From the NCBI RefSeq assembly GCF_000455605.1, contig NC_017025.1, positions 1,364,001-1,428,000 on the forward strand: DNA of 64,000 bases, read 5' to 3'. The notes under the pieces are model-generated. The model did not search any database. It was not told where the DNA came from and saw only the letters and a list, made by a program, of their open reading frames with translations. A program made the position numbers and the translations under genes. Below are positions 44,601 to 54,700 of the stretch, piece by piece. Each line of letters begins with the position of its first letter. Position 1 is the stretch's first letter. This stretch comes from Flavobacterium indicum GPTSA100-9 = DSM 17447. Lineage in GTDB: Bacteria; Bacteroidota; Bacteroidia; Flavobacteriales; Flavobacteriaceae.

Positions 44601-45099
44601 ATTAGGTTTAGCGAAAAACGAAAATCCAATCCAAGGTTCGTTCATTATTGAAGAATTAACCGATTTAGTGGAAGAAGCGGTTTTAGCTGAATTTGATAGA
44701 ATCACAGAAAGAGGAGGCGTTTTGGGTGCTATGGAAACCATGTACCAAAGAAGTAAAATTCAAGAAGAATCATTGTATTACGAAACTTTGAAACATACAG
44801 GAGAATTCCCAATCATTGGTGTAAATACATTCTTGAGTTCAAAAGGTTCTCCGACAGTGATTCCAGCAGAAGTAATTCGTGCAACGGAAGAGGAGAAACA
44901 ATTCCAAATTAAAACCTTAGAGAATTTACATCAAGCTAAAGCTAAAGAAGTTGAAAATCAAATCTCAATTATTCAAGAGGCAGCAATTCAAAACCATAAT
45001 ATTTTTGAAAAATTAATGGAGGCTGCAAAAGTGTGTTCGTTAGGCCAAATTACTTCAGCTTTATTTGAAGTGGGTGGACAATATAGAAGAAACATGTAA
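41626..45099 (+). CDS. icmF: Fused isobutyryl-CoA mutase IcmF (B12 domain, G-protein chaperone, mutase)
   Basis: A 1157-aa adenosylcobalamin-dependent acyl-CoA mutase with chaperone fused in. Domain order: B12-binding (about 12-140; D23-x-H25-D, SYQGGH, GGGGG), MeaB-like GTPase (about 200-420; Walker A G206[41 protein letters not shown]) and mutase barrel (about 590-1150). At the two positions that distinguish substrates, this enzyme has Phe618 (in TRMFAGEG) and Gln806 (in AQNTCIF) where methylmalonyl-CoA mutases have Tyr and Arg. This is the isobutyryl-/n-butyryl-CoA type. Three in-frame palindromic elements interrupt interdomain linkers (near residues 146-155, 192-201 and 492-505). Gene stands alone, ending in a terminator. 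Confidence 0.93.
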   Translation: MEQVQPYQPKNKVRIVTAASLFDGHDAAINIMRRIIQATGVEVIHLGHDRSVEEVVNTAIQEDANAIAMTSYQGGHNEYFKYMYDLLNEKGAGHIKIFGGGGGVILPSEIEELHAYGITKIYSPDDGRALGLQGMINDLVQKSDFCPPTPDGGASKIVENLKEKEVNTISRLISLAENNPDNFYEIFTKSLVAPPSGAGGAVPVLGITGTGGAGKSSLVDELVRRFLIDFPEKTIGLISVDPSKRKTGGALLGDRIRMNAINNSRVYMRSLATRQSNLALSKYVAEAIQVLKAAKYDLIILETSGIGQSDTEILDHSDVSLYVMTPEFGAATQLEKIDMLDFADLVALNKFDKRGALDAIRDVKKQYQRNHNLWDVDPDKMPVFGTIASQFNDPGMNTLYKSIMDKIVAKTGADLQSTFEITREMSEKIFVIPPHRTRYLSEIAENNRKYDETALTQVEVAQKLYGIFKTICSVANINSRAIENSLIIKSGLNQDEILKQVQNDKDKSVFLDLLLKEFDRVKMNLDPYNWEILLTWEEKVNKYKNPVYSFKVRDKEIKIETHTESLSHSQIPKVALPKYQAWGDILKWNLQENVPGEFPFASGLYPFKREGEDPTRMFAGEGGPERTNRRFHYVSLGMPAKRLSTAFDSVTLYGNDPDHRPDIYGKIGNAGVSICCLDDAKKLYSGFDLSHPATSVSMTINGPAPMLLGFFMNAAIDQNCEKYIKEHGLEAEVEKKKKELYDDKGLERPRYNGELPEGNDGLGLLLLGVTGDQVLPADVYQDIKVKTLAQVRGTVQADILKEDQAQNTCIFSTEFALRLMGDVQEYFIKQNVRNFYSVSISGYHIAEAGANPITQLAFTLANGFTYVEYYLSRGMNINDFGPNLSFFFSNGIDPEYAVIGRVARKIWAKAMKNKYGANERAQMLKYHIQTSGRSLHAQEIDFNDIRTTLQALYAIYDNCNSLHTNAYDEAITTPTEESVRRAMAIQLIINKELGLAKNENPIQGSFIIEELTDLVEEAVLAEFDRITERGGVLGAMETMYQRSKIQEESLYYETLKHTGEFPIIGVNTFLSSKGSPTVIPAEVIRATEEEKQFQIKTLENLHQAKAKEVENQISIIQEAAIQNHNIFEKLMEAAKVCSLGQITSALFEVGGQYRRNM
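42062..42087 (-). repeat. G/C-rich palindromic element inside icmF, copy 1 (reverse)
   Basis: A C6, AA, C5, GAT, G5 run ending in AGCT interrupts otherwise AT-rich coding sequence and encodes CPPTPDGGA. Read on the minus strand it begins AGCTCCCCCATCGGGGG, aligning to copy 2 at 42201. It folds into CCCCC/GGGGG. Confidence 0.75.
42201..42228 (+). repeat. G/C-rich palindromic element inside icmF, copy 2 (forward)
   Basis: Begins AGCTCCCCCTTCGGGGG and ends in a G8 run (42219-42226) then CT; encodes APPSGAGGA. Same element as copy 1 in the opposite orientation, with about 113 bp of normal icmF sequence between them. Confidence 0.75.
43101..43140. repeat. Palindromic element of a second type inside icmF
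   Basis: ATTCTGAA-ACAAG-TTCAGAAT (43114-43134) is a perfect 8-bp stem with a 5-nt loop, read through in frame as [10 protein letters not shown]. From memory this sequence type is a dispersed short repeat of Flavobacterium-like genomes; no second copy was seen in this window. Confidence 0.65.
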
Positions 45100-45116
45100 A
45101 AAAATCTTTAATTATA

Positions 45117-45146
45117 AAAAAGACCTTTCATTTGAAAGGTCTTTTT
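45117..45146. terminator. Bidirectional terminator
   Basis: Stem AAAAAGACCTTTC/GAAAGGTCTTTTT around an ATTT loop between the convergent icmF and GreA/B-like genes. Confidence 0.92.
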
Positions 45147-45588
45147 ATTTTATATCTTTTATAACAAAGTGTAAATTTCCTAACTCTATTTTATCACCTA
45201 CTTTTTTTCCTTTTATAGAATGGTATATTGGAGCATCTTCCGAAATTGTATATATTTCTTTATCATCTGCTTTAAGTGTATGCGTTGAAGCTCCAACAAA
45301 TAAATACTTTATGTCTAAATCAACTAAAGCACCTAATTCTACTACTTTATTATCAAGATTTAAACATTTTTCAATTATCTCTTTGTTTCTAGTTTCCTTT
45401 ACTAATAATTGCTCCAAACGCATTTTCATATCCATTGCTTCACCTTGATGAGAAAAATCTTCAGGGTCTAAAGTGTTATTTTCGTCTAAATCTGAAGCCA
45501 TTTTATATTTTTCTATAGAAGAAGATAAGTTATTGATAGTTTTATCTTGTTCCGCTATAATTTGCTGTAAAATATTTGTCTTATTCAT
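45145..45588 (-). CDS. GreA/GreB-like protein
   Basis: A 147-aa protein with an N-terminal helical region (about 1-80, QQIIAEQDKTINNLSSSIEKYK...DMKMRLEQLL) that could form a coiled coil and a C-terminal GreA/GreB-type FKBP-like domain (about 85-147: LVDLDIKYLFVG..., ISEDAPIYHSIKGKKVGDKIEL). GreA/B proteins insert a coiled coil in the RNA-polymerase secondary channel to rescue arrested complexes; the two acidic tip residues of true Gre factors are not clearly identifiable (DLDENNTLDPED might supply them). ATG 45588 is preferred over 45621, which adds 11 atypical residues. Similar genes are often mislabelled in Flavobacteria. Confidence 0.7.
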   Translation of the reverse strand: MNKTNILQQIIAEQDKTINNLSSSIEKYKMASDLDENNTLDPEDFSHQGEAMDMKMRLEQLLVKETRNKEIIEKCLNLDNKVVELGALVDLDIKYLFVGASTHTLKADDKEIYTISEDAPIYHSIKGKKVGDKIELGNLHFVIKDIK

Positions 45589-45783
45589 ATAGTGATTTTT
45601 ATATGTTAAAGTTACGTTCATTTTTTAATTATCAATATGAGAATTATCATAATTACTTTGAAAAATAAATGATTCTTAAATTTGACTGCATTAATTTCTA
45701 TTATCATTTTATTGGACATTATTTTTTAATTTATCTGTAAAAATAAAAGTAAATGTTTTTTAGAATGTATTATTTTATAATTT

Positions 45784-45807
45784 TACTCTAAAATAAATAG
45801 GGGTGTA
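45784..45807 (+). promoter_or_regulatory. Imperfect inverted repeat in the amt leader
   Basis: TACTCTA, seven bases, then TAGGGGTGTA directly before the amt ATG. It resembles the TACCCCTA/TAGGGGGTA repeat upstream of glutamine synthetase III at 57682-57704. A shared regulator is inference. Confidence 0.35.
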
Positions 45808-45809
45808 TT

Positions 45810-47156
45810 ATGAAAAATAATAAAAAAGATAGCTATTGGTATGTTTTTTTTGGGGTAATAGCTGTTGTTTCTTTTGTTTCTCTATTTTGGAAACATCAAG
45901 CTGCAGAAAATAAATTTGAATTTAACTCAATTGATACTATTAATGTTGCAGATGTTGCATGGTTGTTAACGGCCTCTTGTCTTGTTTTAGTAATGACACC
46001 AGGATTGGCTTTTTTTTATGGAGGTATGGTTGGAAAAAAAAATGTAATATCAACCATGTTAAAAAGTTTTATTTGTTTAGGGGTAATTAGTATAATTTGG
46101 GTTGTTGTAGGTTTTAGTTTATCTTTTGGTACAAGTATTGGAATAACAATAAATGGTAACGAATATGGAATTATAGGAAATCCTTTTGATTATATGTTTT
46201 TTGATGCAGTAGAAATATTTCCTCATAAAACATTAGCATCGTCGATTCCATTTATTTTATTTGCTTTATTCCAAATGAAATTTGCTATAATTACTCCGGC
46301 TATAATTACTGGAGCTTTAGCAGAGCGAATTCGTTTTGTTTCTTTCTTATTATTCATAAGTTTATTTACTTTAGTTATTTATGCACCGCTGTGTCACATG
46401 GTTTGGCATCCTGATGGATTATTGGCCTCTTATTTTAAAGTTAAAGATTTTGCTGGTGGCACAGTGGTACATATGAGTGCAGGTTTTGCTGCTTTAGCGG
46501 GTGTTTTAGTACTTGGCAAAAGACAACATAAAGACCATATTCCAACTAATATACCTTTTGTTATTTTAGGAACTGGACTCTTGTGGTTTGGTTGGTTTGG
46601 ATTTAATGCTGGTTCTGCTCTTGCAGCAAACGCTACAGCTGCTATGGCTTTTGCAACTACTACAATTGCTTCTGCTTCAGCAATGATGACATGGGTATTT
46701 TTTGATCGCATAAATGGAAGAAGAGTATCTGCGTTAGGCGCCTGTATTGGTGCAGTAGTTGGGTTAGTTGTAATAACTCCTGCTGCAGGATATGTTTCTG
46801 TTCCAGAGAGTATTTTCTTTGGTTTTATTGGAGCAATAGTTTCCAACAAAATGATGTATTGGTCAAAATTAAAACAAATTGATGATACATTAGATGTTTT
46901 TGCTTGTCATGGAGTAGGAGGAATCATGGGGATGATTTTAACAGCTATTTTTGCTCATGGTAAGGATGCAAGTTTATTACATGGAGGGTGGGAGGTGTTT
47001 TTACATCATATTATTGCATTAGTTCTTGTATCTGTTTTTACATTTTTTGGTGCTTTTATATTATATAAAATTACTAATTATTTAATTCCAATTCGCGTTA
47101 CCGTAGAATCAGAAATAGTTGGTCTTGATTTATCTCAACATGGAGAAAAATTTTAA
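45810..47156 (+). CDS. amt: Ammonium transporter
   Basis: A 448-aa Amt/Mep/Rh channel. An N-terminal signal-like helix (about 9-26) is followed by 11 membrane helices. DVAWLLTASCLVLVMTPGLAFFYGGMVGKKN is the classic start; GGTVVHMSAGFAALAG (first pore His region) and DVFACHGVGGIMGMILTAIFA (the second) carry the twin-His site. It lets ammonium/ammonia enter for glutamine synthetase, whose type III gene is also in the window. No PII (glnB/glnK) gene is adjacent. It converges with meaB and overlaps its stop by 4 bp. Confidence 0.95.
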   Translation: MKNNKKDSYWYVFFGVIAVVSFVSLFWKHQAAENKFEFNSIDTINVADVAWLLTASCLVLVMTPGLAFFYGGMVGKKNVISTMLKSFICLGVISIIWVVVGFSLSFGTSIGITINGNEYGIIGNPFDYMFFDAVEIFPHKTLASSIPFILFALFQMKFAIITPAIITGALAERIRFVSFLLFISLFTLVIYAPLCHMVWHPDGLLASYFKVKDFAGGTVVHMSAGFAALAGVLVLGKRQHKDHIPTNIPFVILGTGLLWFGWFGFNAGSALAANATAAMAFATTTIASASAMMTWVFFDRINGRRVSALGACIGAVVGLVVITPAAGYVSVPESIFFGFIGAIVSNKMMYWSKLKQIDDTLDVFACHGVGGIMGMILTAIFAHGKDASLLHGGWEVFLHHIIALVLVSVFTFFGAFILYKITNYLIPIRVTVESEIVGLDLSQHGEKF

Positions 47157-48238
47157 AGCTTTTTATATAGTTCTAATAACTCTATAGCACCAGTAAAAGG
47201 AGATATTTGATGTGTAAGTACTTTTTGTTTGGTAATTTCTAAAGCTTTAATTATCTCTGGATGATTGTAAAATTGATTTTTTAATTGTTCATTAATAGTT
47301 TCTAACATCCAATATTGATTTTGTTCTTCACGTCTATGATTAAAATAATCATTTGATTTTGTTAGTATTTCATATTCGTTAATAGTATTCCAAATGGAAG
47401 CAATGCCTTCTTTTGTTATTGCACTACACGTTGTTACTTTTGGATTCCAACCCGAATTTTTTAAGGGAAATAAATGTAAGGCTCGATTGAATTCTACTTT
47501 GGCTAAATTAGCTTTTCTGATATTATCACCATCAGCTTTATTAATTACAATAGCATCCGCCATTTCCATAATTCCTCTTTTTATGCCTTGTAATTCATCA
47601 CCAGCTCCTGCAATTTTTAATAATAAGAAAAAATCAACCATACTATGAACTGCAGTTTCACTTTGGCCTACACCAACGGTTTCAATAATGATTGTATCAA
47701 AACCACAGGCTTCACAAAGTATTATTGCTTCTCGTGTTTTTCTGGCAACACCACCTAAACTGTCTCCAGAAGCACTCGGTCGAATATAAGCATTTTCATC
47801 TTTTACTAATTCTTCCATTCTCGTTTTATCTCCTAGAATACTGCCATGACTTAACGAGCTACTTGGATCAATAGCTAAAACGGCTACTTTTTTACCTAAT
47901 GAAGTTAAATGTTTTCCAAACGCTTCAATGAAGGTGCTTTTTCCAACTCCCGGGACACCCGTAATTCCAATACGAATTGAATTATTGGCATGTGGTAGAC
48001 AACCATTAATGACTTCATTAGCTTTGGATAAATGTGTTGGATTGGTGCTTTCAATTAAAGTAATTGCCCTACTCAATGCCACCTTATCACCTTTTAAAAT
48101 CTTTGAAATCAATTCATCAGAAGAAATAGTTTTTCTTCTAAACTGTTGAATTGATTTAGCAACTTGTGTACTCAGAGTTTCAGGTTGAGTCACACCGTCT
48201 CTTTCATTTAATGCGGATGTATTTTTTTTTGGTTCCAA
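47153..48238 (-). CDS. meaB: Methylmalonyl-CoA mutase-associated GTPase MeaB
   Basis: A 361-aa G3E-family GTPase. Walker A GVPGVGKS is at residues 94-101, AVLAIDPSSSLSHGSILGDKTRM is the family's switch segment, VGVGQSE follows, and the guanine-specificity NKAD is at about 234-237. MeaB protects and loads cobalamin on free-standing acyl-CoA mutases. IcmF already has its own GTPase domain, so the client of this stand-alone protein is probably a separate methylmalonyl-CoA mutase encoded elsewhere (inference). It converges with amt by a 4-bp overlap. Confidence 0.94.
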   Translation of the reverse strand: MEPKKNTSALNERDGVTQPETLSTQVAKSIQQFRRKTISSDELISKILKGDKVALSRAITLIESTNPTHLSKANEVINGCLPHANNSIRIGITGVPGVGKSTFIEAFGKHLTSLGKKVAVLAIDPSSSLSHGSILGDKTRMEELVKDENAYIRPSASGDSLGGVARKTREAIILCEACGFDTIIIETVGVGQSETAVHSMVDFFLLLKIAGAGDELQGIKRGIMEMADAIVINKADGDNIRKANLAKVEFNRALHLFPLKNSGWNPKVTTCSAITKEGIASIWNTINEYEILTKSNDYFNHRREEQNQYWMLETINEQLKNQFYNHPEIIKALEITKQKVLTHQISPFTGAIELLELYKKL

Positions 48239-48313
48239 AAGGCAATATATTTGTGTAAAAATACAATTTTTTTAAATTGGCTTTTATTTTATGAGCCTAA
48301 TTTTCCTCAAAAT

Positions 48314-49219
48314 ATGGATACTATCATACTGCTATTTTTGTGCTTACTTTTAGGAATTGTTTTTCAAAATGTAAATAGTTTTCCAAAAAATGCACATTTA
48401 GCTTTGAATCAATTTGTGCTCAATGTATCAATTCCTGCAATGGCATTGTACTATATTCCAAAAATAAAAATTGATGAATCTCTGTTGTTTCCAGTCGGAA
48501 TTGCCTGGATTGGATTTTTAATATCATTTTTGTTTTTTTATGCCTTAGGTAAAATTTTTAAATGGTCCAATAAACTAACAGGTTGTCTTATTATTGTTGC
48601 CGGATTAGGAAATACCTCTTTTGTTGGATTTCCAGTATTAGAAGCTATGTATGGAAAAGAGGCGATTGAAACAGCAATTATTGTAGATCAACCAGGTTCT
48701 TTTGTAGTTTTATCTACATTAGGTGTTTTAGTTGCCATGTTGTATTCTAAAGAACAACCGTCAATTTCCATTATAGCCAAAAAAATATTCTTTTTTCCTC
48801 CGTTTATCATGTTTGTTATGGCAGTAATTTTAAACATTTTTGAGGTTGATTTTCCTGAATCGTTACAATCTGTATTTCAAAGACTTGCAGCTACGGTTTC
48901 ACCTATTGCTTTAGTAGCAGTTGGGTTACAATTAAAAATTGAAAAAAGAAGTAAACATTGGAAATTTTTATCTTTAGGTCTTATCTTTAAATTAATAATC
49001 ACACCCTTGTTCTTTTACTTGTTTTATAAAGTTATTTTGGGTGCAAATGGATTAATTATTAATGTTTCTATAATGGAATCGGCTATGGCTCCCATGATTA
49101 CTGGGGCAATTTTAGCGTCGACTTATGGATTAAAACCCAAGTTAAGTAGTATGATGGTTGGTATTGGAATTCCATTATCTTTTATTACTTTAGTACTATG
49201 GTATTTTATATTAAAATAA
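48314..49219 (+). CDS. AEC family transporter
   Basis: A 301-aa inner-membrane protein with about ten helices in two inverted halves, of the auxin efflux carrier/malate permease family. AGLGNTSFVGFPVLEAMYGKEA and the related C-terminal SAMAPMITGAILASTYGL carry the unwound-helix crossing motifs. Substrates in bacteria are mainly organic acids such as malate or lactate. ATG 48314 is preferred because it starts the first membrane helix correctly; an in-frame ATG at 48251 adds 21 residues that overlap the meaB promoter region. It is 7 bp before the FAD oxidoreductase, perhaps an operon for a 2-hydroxy acid. Confidence 0.88.
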   Translation: MDTIILLFLCLLLGIVFQNVNSFPKNAHLALNQFVLNVSIPAMALYYIPKIKIDESLLFPVGIAWIGFLISFLFFYALGKIFKWSNKLTGCLIIVAGLGNTSFVGFPVLEAMYGKEAIETAIIVDQPGSFVVLSTLGVLVAMLYSKEQPSISIIAKKIFFFPPFIMFVMAVILNIFEVDFPESLQSVFQRLAATVSPIALVAVGLQLKIEKRSKHWKFLSLGLIFKLIITPLFFYLFYKVILGANGLIINVSIMESAMAPMITGAILASTYGLKPKLSSMMVGIGIPLSFITLVLWYFILK

Positions 49220-49226
49220 ATAAATT

Positions 49227-50627
49227 TTGAACACAACAATTCTAATAAAACTACAAGAAATAGTAGGAACATCCTATGTTTTTACAGATGAAGAAAATCT
49301 GAAAAAATATGGGCATGATGAAACTGAAGATTTTATTTTTCCTCCCAATGTAGTTGTTAAACCCTCCTCTGTTGAAGAAATTGCTTCCATATTGAAATTG
49401 GCAAATGAATTTAAAATTCCTGTAGTTCCCATTGGAGGACAAACGGGATTAAGTGGTGGAGCTTTAGCCATTCATGGAGGAATTGGACTTTCAATGGAAC
49501 GGTTAAATCGAATCATTGAAATTGATGAAAAAAATTTACAAGTGATAACAGAACCCGCAGTAATTACCCAAGTTTTAAGAGAAACAGTAGCTGAAAAAGG
49601 CTTGTTTTATCCTGTTGATCCGAGTAGCATGGGAAGTTGCTTTATTGGTGGTAATATTGCTGAAAATTCGGGTGGAGCCAGAGCAGTAAAATATGGAGTT
49701 ACTAAAGATTACGTGCTAAATTTAGAAGTTGTGTTACCCAATGGTGAAATTATCTGGACCGGAGCCAATACGTTAAAAAATTCAACTGCTTATAATTTAA
49801 CCCAATTGATGGTAGGTAGTGAAGGGACTTTAGGAATTGTTACTAAGATTGTACTTAAACTACTTCCATTATATAAGCATAATGTTTTATTATTAGTTCC
49901 ATTTTTTAAAGCGGAACAAGCTTGCGAAGCGGTTTCTGCCATTTTTAGAGCTGGAATTATTCCAAGTGCTTTGGAGTTTATGGAGCGAGATGCAATTGAT
50001 TGGTCGTTGCAATATGTAGATGGAATAAGCGTAGAAGTGAAAGAAAATCACCAAGCTCATTTATTAATTGAAGTAGATGGAAATTACCCTGAAATTTTAA
50101 TGCAAGAAGCTGAAAAAATTTTAGAAGTTGTTGAACAATTTGAAATTGATGAAGTTTTATTTGCAGATTCCGAAGAGCAAAAAAATGCATTGTGGAAAAT
50201 GCGTAGGGGAGTAGCCGAAGCAGTTAAAGCGAATTCAATTTATAAAGAAGAAGATACTGTTGTACCAAGATACGAATTACCGGTATTATTAAAAGGTATT
50301 AAGGAAATAGGTTCAAAATATGGTTTTCAATCCGTTTGTTATGGTCATGCAGGCGATGGTAATTTACATGTAAATATCATTAAAGGAAACATGTCCGATG
50401 AAAATTGGAAAACAGAAGTACCAAAAGGGATACGTGAAATTTTTGAACTAACGGTTGGTTTGAAAGGAACATTATCTGGAGAACATGGCATTGGTTATGT
50501 TCAGAAAAATTACATGAATATCGCTTTTAATACTGTACAGCTTAATTTGTTGCAAGGGATTAAACAACTCTTTGATCCTAATAATATTTTGAATCCTGGA
50601 AAAATATTACCTGACAATATAAACTAA
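49227..50627 (+). CDS. FAD-binding 2-hydroxyacid dehydrogenase (GlcD/D-LDH type)
   Basis: A 466-aa flavoprotein of the vanillyl-alcohol-oxidase fold: FAD-binding PCMH region about 35-215 (PVVPIGGQTGLSGGAL, VDPSSMGSCFIGGNIAENSGGARAVKYG, VGSEGTLGIVTKI) and FAD-oxidase C domain about 220-462 ending CYGHAGDGNLHVN and GEHGIGYVQK. Candidates are glycolate oxidase subunit GlcD or D-lactate dehydrogenase. The only plausible start is TTG 49227, since the next in-frame ATG would delete part of the FAD domain. It follows the AEC transporter by 7 bp, which fits uptake and oxidation of lactate or glycolate. Confidence 0.92.
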   Translation: MNTTILIKLQEIVGTSYVFTDEENLKKYGHDETEDFIFPPNVVVKPSSVEEIASILKLANEFKIPVVPIGGQTGLSGGALAIHGGIGLSMERLNRIIEIDEKNLQVITEPAVITQVLRETVAEKGLFYPVDPSSMGSCFIGGNIAENSGGARAVKYGVTKDYVLNLEVVLPNGEIIWTGANTLKNSTAYNLTQLMVGSEGTLGIVTKIVLKLLPLYKHNVLLLVPFFKAEQACEAVSAIFRAGIIPSALEFMERDAIDWSLQYVDGISVEVKENHQAHLLIEVDGNYPEILMQEAEKILEVVEQFEIDEVLFADSEEQKNALWKMRRGVAEAVKANSIYKEEDTVVPRYELPVLLKGIKEIGSKYGFQSVCYGHAGDGNLHVNIIKGNMSDENWKTEVPKGIREIFELTVGLKGTLSGEHGIGYVQKNYMNIAFNTVQLNLLQGIKQLFDPNNILNPGKILPDNIN

Positions 50628-50655
50628 AAAATGATTCCAATTGGAATCATTTTTT
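50626..50655. terminator. Bidirectional terminator
   Basis: AAAAAATGATTCC and its exact complement enclose AATT, giving a fully palindromic 30-bp hairpin between two convergent genes. Confidence 0.9.
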
Positions 50656-50664
50656 AATTTTATT

Positions 50665-51240
50665 TTAATTTAAACCTAACTGTTTTATTATTGTTTCATC
50701 GAATAACATCTGAATTAAAGAACCGTCTTTCTCAATATTCACAAATTTCCATGTATTGTTTGTTAATTCATCGCTTACAGCAAGTACTTTAGCTCTTTTT
50801 TGTATAGTGAAAGTAAAAGTTTTGTCATCGTAAGTGGCTTCAGAAGCCCCCATACTTTCTTTTATCATTTCTAACATCATTTCTGCCGACTCTCCCATAT
50901 CTTCTTTAAAAGCCATTGTCATTTTATTCTCGTGTTCAAAAACACAGAATGTTTGATTTCCTATTTTTTTAATTTCTCCAAAAGTAAATTTAGGATCTAT
51001 TTTAACCAATCTAATGGTCATAGCCTCATTATTAAATGCTTCATTCAATACATCTTTCATTTGTTCTCTTGAAGCAATTTCAAAAACTTTAGGATAGGTT
51101 TGGTCTAAAATTTTATCTAAATCTAATGTAATAGCATTATCATACATAATTTGAGCATCAGTTTGTAATGCTTTTAAATTTTGAGCAAATCCGAAAATAA
51201 AACTTGCTAATACTAAAAATAAAGTAATTGGTTTTTTCAT
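50665..51240 (-). CDS. Hypothetical exported protein (191 aa)
   Basis: A protein with a signal peptide (1-19, FIFGFAQ) and no recognised domain. The body begins with helices (LKALQTDAQIMYDNAITLDLDKILDQTYPKVFEIA, as in NTF2-like or ligand-binding folds) and continues in beta strands (TFGEIKKIGNQTFCVFEH..., VLAVSDELTNNTWKFVNIEKDG). A Met-rich stretch (GESAEMMLEMIKESMG) stands out. It is 30 bp downstream of the 126-aa gene on the same strand. Function unknown. Confidence 0.7.
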   Translation of the reverse strand: MKKPITLFLVLASFIFGFAQNLKALQTDAQIMYDNAITLDLDKILDQTYPKVFEIASREQMKDVLNEAFNNEAMTIRLVKIDPKFTFGEIKKIGNQTFCVFEHENKMTMAFKEDMGESAEMMLEMIKESMGASEATYDDKTFTFTIQKRAKVLAVSDELTNNTWKFVNIEKDGSLIQMLFDETIIKQLGLN

Positions 51241-51270
51241 AATTGTTATTATTGAGTGAATATATTTTTT

Positions 51271-51651
51271 TTAAAATAAATTAGGGTCAGCATTTTTAAA
51301 AGTGGGATTCATTTCTGTGATAGTTGCCACTCGTTTTTTATTTAATTTTAAAACTACGTCTTTTTCAGTTGTAAATAAAATGGCTGACATAAAAGGGTTG
51401 TTCATATAAGGAATTAATTCATTTGCTAAATCATTTAATTCCACTGTTTTTTCAATTTCTTGTAAACCATCTTTGTAAATTTTAAAAATCACCGAAAGTT
51501 TGAATTCATTTTCAATTTTGGTAATTCTTACATATATATTTTGCAATTCAGGTTTTCCAATTGTTTTAGCTAATGTAAGTTTGGCAAATGTTTTATCAGC
51601 AATACTATCTAATGCTAAATTAAAAAAATCTAAATAGGTTGGTATATTCAT
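51271..51651 (-). CDS. Hypothetical cytoplasmic protein (126 aa)
   Basis: A small soluble protein without signal peptide or cysteine. Its composition is mixed alpha/beta (NIYVRITKIENEFKLSVIFKIYKDGLQEIEKTVEL suggests two beta strands). I do not recognise the family. It lies between the secA terminator and the 191-aa exported protein gene on the same strand; the two may be co-transcribed. Confidence 0.6.
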   Translation of the reverse strand: MNIPTYLDFFNLALDSIADKTFAKLTLAKTIGKPELQNIYVRITKIENEFKLSVIFKIYKDGLQEIEKTVELNDLANELIPYMNNPFMSAILFTTEKDVVLKLNKKRVATITEMNPTFKNADPNLF

Positions 51652-51673
51652 TATAATTATATTGAGTAAATAT

Positions 51674-51704
51674 AAAAAAAATCCTCTACAAAGTTGCAGA
51701 GGAT
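51674..51704 (-). terminator. Terminator of secA
   Basis: Stem ATCCTCT/AGAGGAT with an A-run that becomes a T7 tract on the minus strand, 22 bp past the secA stop. Confidence 0.8.
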
Positions 51705-51725
51705 CTTATCAGTAATTTAATTTTT

Positions 51726-54700
51726 TTATTCATTTACTAAAACCCATTCACCAGAAGCTAGCATAGGCTCCGCTTTTTTGAATTTCATGGTCTCACTTTT
51801 ACCACTCATAATGTGTTTAATTGTTACATTATCATTACGATTGATTTTAGGTTGATCACGTACAATGGTTTCAGTTACTGCAGGTCTTTCTTGAACTTGA
51901 GGTTGAGTAGATGAAGTTGAATTATTTCCTCCAAATTCTTCTTTCGACTCAATATAATGTTCATGTACTTCTTCTGCAGGCGCTTCATGTATATTTGAAG
52001 GGTTGTTAGATGGTAATTCACCTTTAAATAAGAATGAAATCACATCTTTATTTACTTGAATAATCATTTTTTTGAATAATTCAAAAGCTTCAAATTTATA
52101 AATCAATAATGGATCTTTTTGTTCGTGAACTGCTAATTGAACCGATTGTTTTAATTCATCCATTTTACGTAAATGTTTTTTCCAAGATTCATCTACAATG
52201 GCTAATGTAATATTCTTTTCAAAATCGGTAATTAACGATTTACCTTCAGTTTGATAAGCTTTTTCTAAATTAGTTACCACATTCAATGTTTTAATACCGT
52301 CCGTAAACGGCACAACAATACGTTCATATTGACCGTTATTATTTTCGTAAACATCTTTAATTACTGGAAAAGCTTGGTGAGCATCACGTTTTACTTTTTC
52401 ATCATAATAAGCATAAGCCGCTTGATATACTTGTGCAGTAATTTGATTCACATTTAATTTAGAAAACTCTGCTTCAGTTACTGGTGAACTAATCGATAAT
52501 ATTCGGATTAATTCAAATTCAAAGTTTTTAAAATCGTTAAATGTTTTATTATTTTCTACAATTGCTTCACATGTTTCATAAATCATGTTAACAATATCTA
52601 CTTTTAAACGCTCTCCTTCTAAAGCATGACGACGACGTTTGTAAACCACTTCACGTTGAGAATTCATTACATCATCATATTCTAATAAACGTTTACGAAC
52701 ACCAAAATTGTTTTCTTCTACACGTTTTTGAGCTCTTTCAATTGACTTAGTCATCATCGAGTGTTGAATAACTTCACCTTCTTTCAAGCCCATTCTGTCC
52801 ATCACTTTTGCTACTCGTTCAGAACCGAATAAACGCATTAAATTATCTTCTAATGAAACGTAGAATTGAGAACTACCTACATCACCTTGACGACCAGAAC
52901 GACCTCTTAACTGACGGTCAACTCGACGAGAATCGTGACGTTCAGTACCAATAATAGCTAAACCGCCCGCTGCACGAACTTCTTCAGAGATTTTGATATC
53001 GGTTCCACGACCCGCCATATTTGTTGCAATCGTTACCACTCCTGGTTTACCTGCTTCTGCTACAATTTCAGCTTCACTCTTATGCATTTTTGCATTCAAT
53101 ACATTGTGGTTAATACCTCTCATTTTAAGCATACGGCTTAATAATTCCGATATTTCTACAGAAGTTGTTCCAATTAATACAGGTCTTCCTGCTTCGGATA
53201 ATTTCACAACATCTTCTATAACAGCATTGAATTTTTCACGTACTGAACGATAAATTAAATCATCACGGTCAATACGAGAAATAGGTTTGTTGGTTGGAAT
53301 TTCAACTACATCTAATTTATAGATTTCCCAAAATTCACCAGCTTCCGTAACAGCAGTACCTGTCATACCGCCTAATTTATTGTACATACGGAAGTAATTT
53401 TGTAATGTAATTGTAGCAAACGTTTGTGTAGCAGCTTCAATTTTTACATTTTCTTTTGCTTCTATTGCTTGATGTAAACCGTCAGAATAACGACGTCCGT
53501 CCATAATACGACCTGTTTGTTCATCAACAATTAAAATTTTATTATCCATAATTACATATTCCGTATCTTTTTCAAATAGGGCATATGCTTTTAATAATTG
53601 TGTTAACGTATGGATTCTTTCAGATTTAACAGAGAAATCTCTGAATAAACTTTCTTTTAATTCAGCTTCAGCTTCTTTTTCTAAATTTTGCTTTTCAATG
53701 GCTGCAATTTCCATTCCGATATCAGGTAAAACGAAGAAATTTTCATCTGTATCTTGTGAAAGGAATTTAATACCATTATCTGTTAATTCAACTTGATTGT
53801 TTTTTTCTTCAATTACAAAGTAAAGTGCTTCATCAATTTTATGCATTTCACGACTATTGTCTTGCATGTATTGATTTTCTGTTTTTTGAAGAATTTGTTT
53901 TACACCTTCTTCTGATAAAAACTTAATTAATGCTTTGTTTTTAGGTAAGGCTCTGTGTGAACGTAATAATTGGAACCCACCATCTTTAGTGTTTCCTTCT
54001 TTGATTAAACGTTTTGCTTCAGTTAAACAATCCGTTGCTATTTTCTTTTGTAAATTGAATAAGTTTTCAACTTTTGGTTTTAATTCTAAAAATTCATGAC
54101 GATCACCATCTGCAACCGGACCAGAAATAATTAATGGTGTACGCGCATCATCAATTAATACAGAATCCACCTCATCTACAATTGCAAAGTTGTGTTTTCT
54201 TTGAACTAAATCTTCTGGTGAATGAGCCATATTGTCTCTTAAGTAATCGAAACCAAACTCATTATTTGTACCATAAGTGATATCTGCATTATACGCTTTT
54301 CTTCTTGCTTCTGTGTTAGGTTGGTGGTTGTCAATACAGTCAACAGATAATCCATGGAATTCAAATAAAGGTGCTTTCCAAGTACTGTCACGTCGAGCTA
54401 AGTAGTCATTCACCGTAACTAAGTGTACACCATTACCCGTTAATGCATTTAAGTATATTGGTAAAGTTGCTACTAACGTTTTACCTTCACCCGTTTGCAT
54501 TTCTGCAATTTTACCTTGATGTAATACAATACCACCAATTAACTGTACATCATAGTGAATCATATCCCAAGTAATAGCTTTTCCTGCAGCATCCCAAGAA
54601 TTAGCCCAAATAGCATTATCTCCTTCAATGGTAATGTATGGTTTTGTAGCAGAAAATTCTCTGTCTTTTGCAGTTGCAGTAACTACAACATTTGAATTCT

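Noticed and set aside
41626..45099. Annotation as ordinary methylmalonyl-CoA mutase large subunit
   Set aside because: The fused G-protein domain and the Phe/Gln residue pair identify IcmF instead.
45065..45448. Plus-strand frame running from the icmF end into the GreA/B-like gene
   Set aside because: It crosses the strong terminator at 45117-45146 and is antisense to a better supported gene.
45642..45654. AATTAT-C-ATAATT palindrome resembling a Fur box half
   Set aside because: Fully AT-composed in an AT-rich gap; expected by chance, and no iron gene is adjacent.
46430..46849. 139-codon minus-strand frame inside amt
   Set aside because: Shadow of the Ala/Gly-rich pore helices; no signal, no family, antisense to a certain gene.
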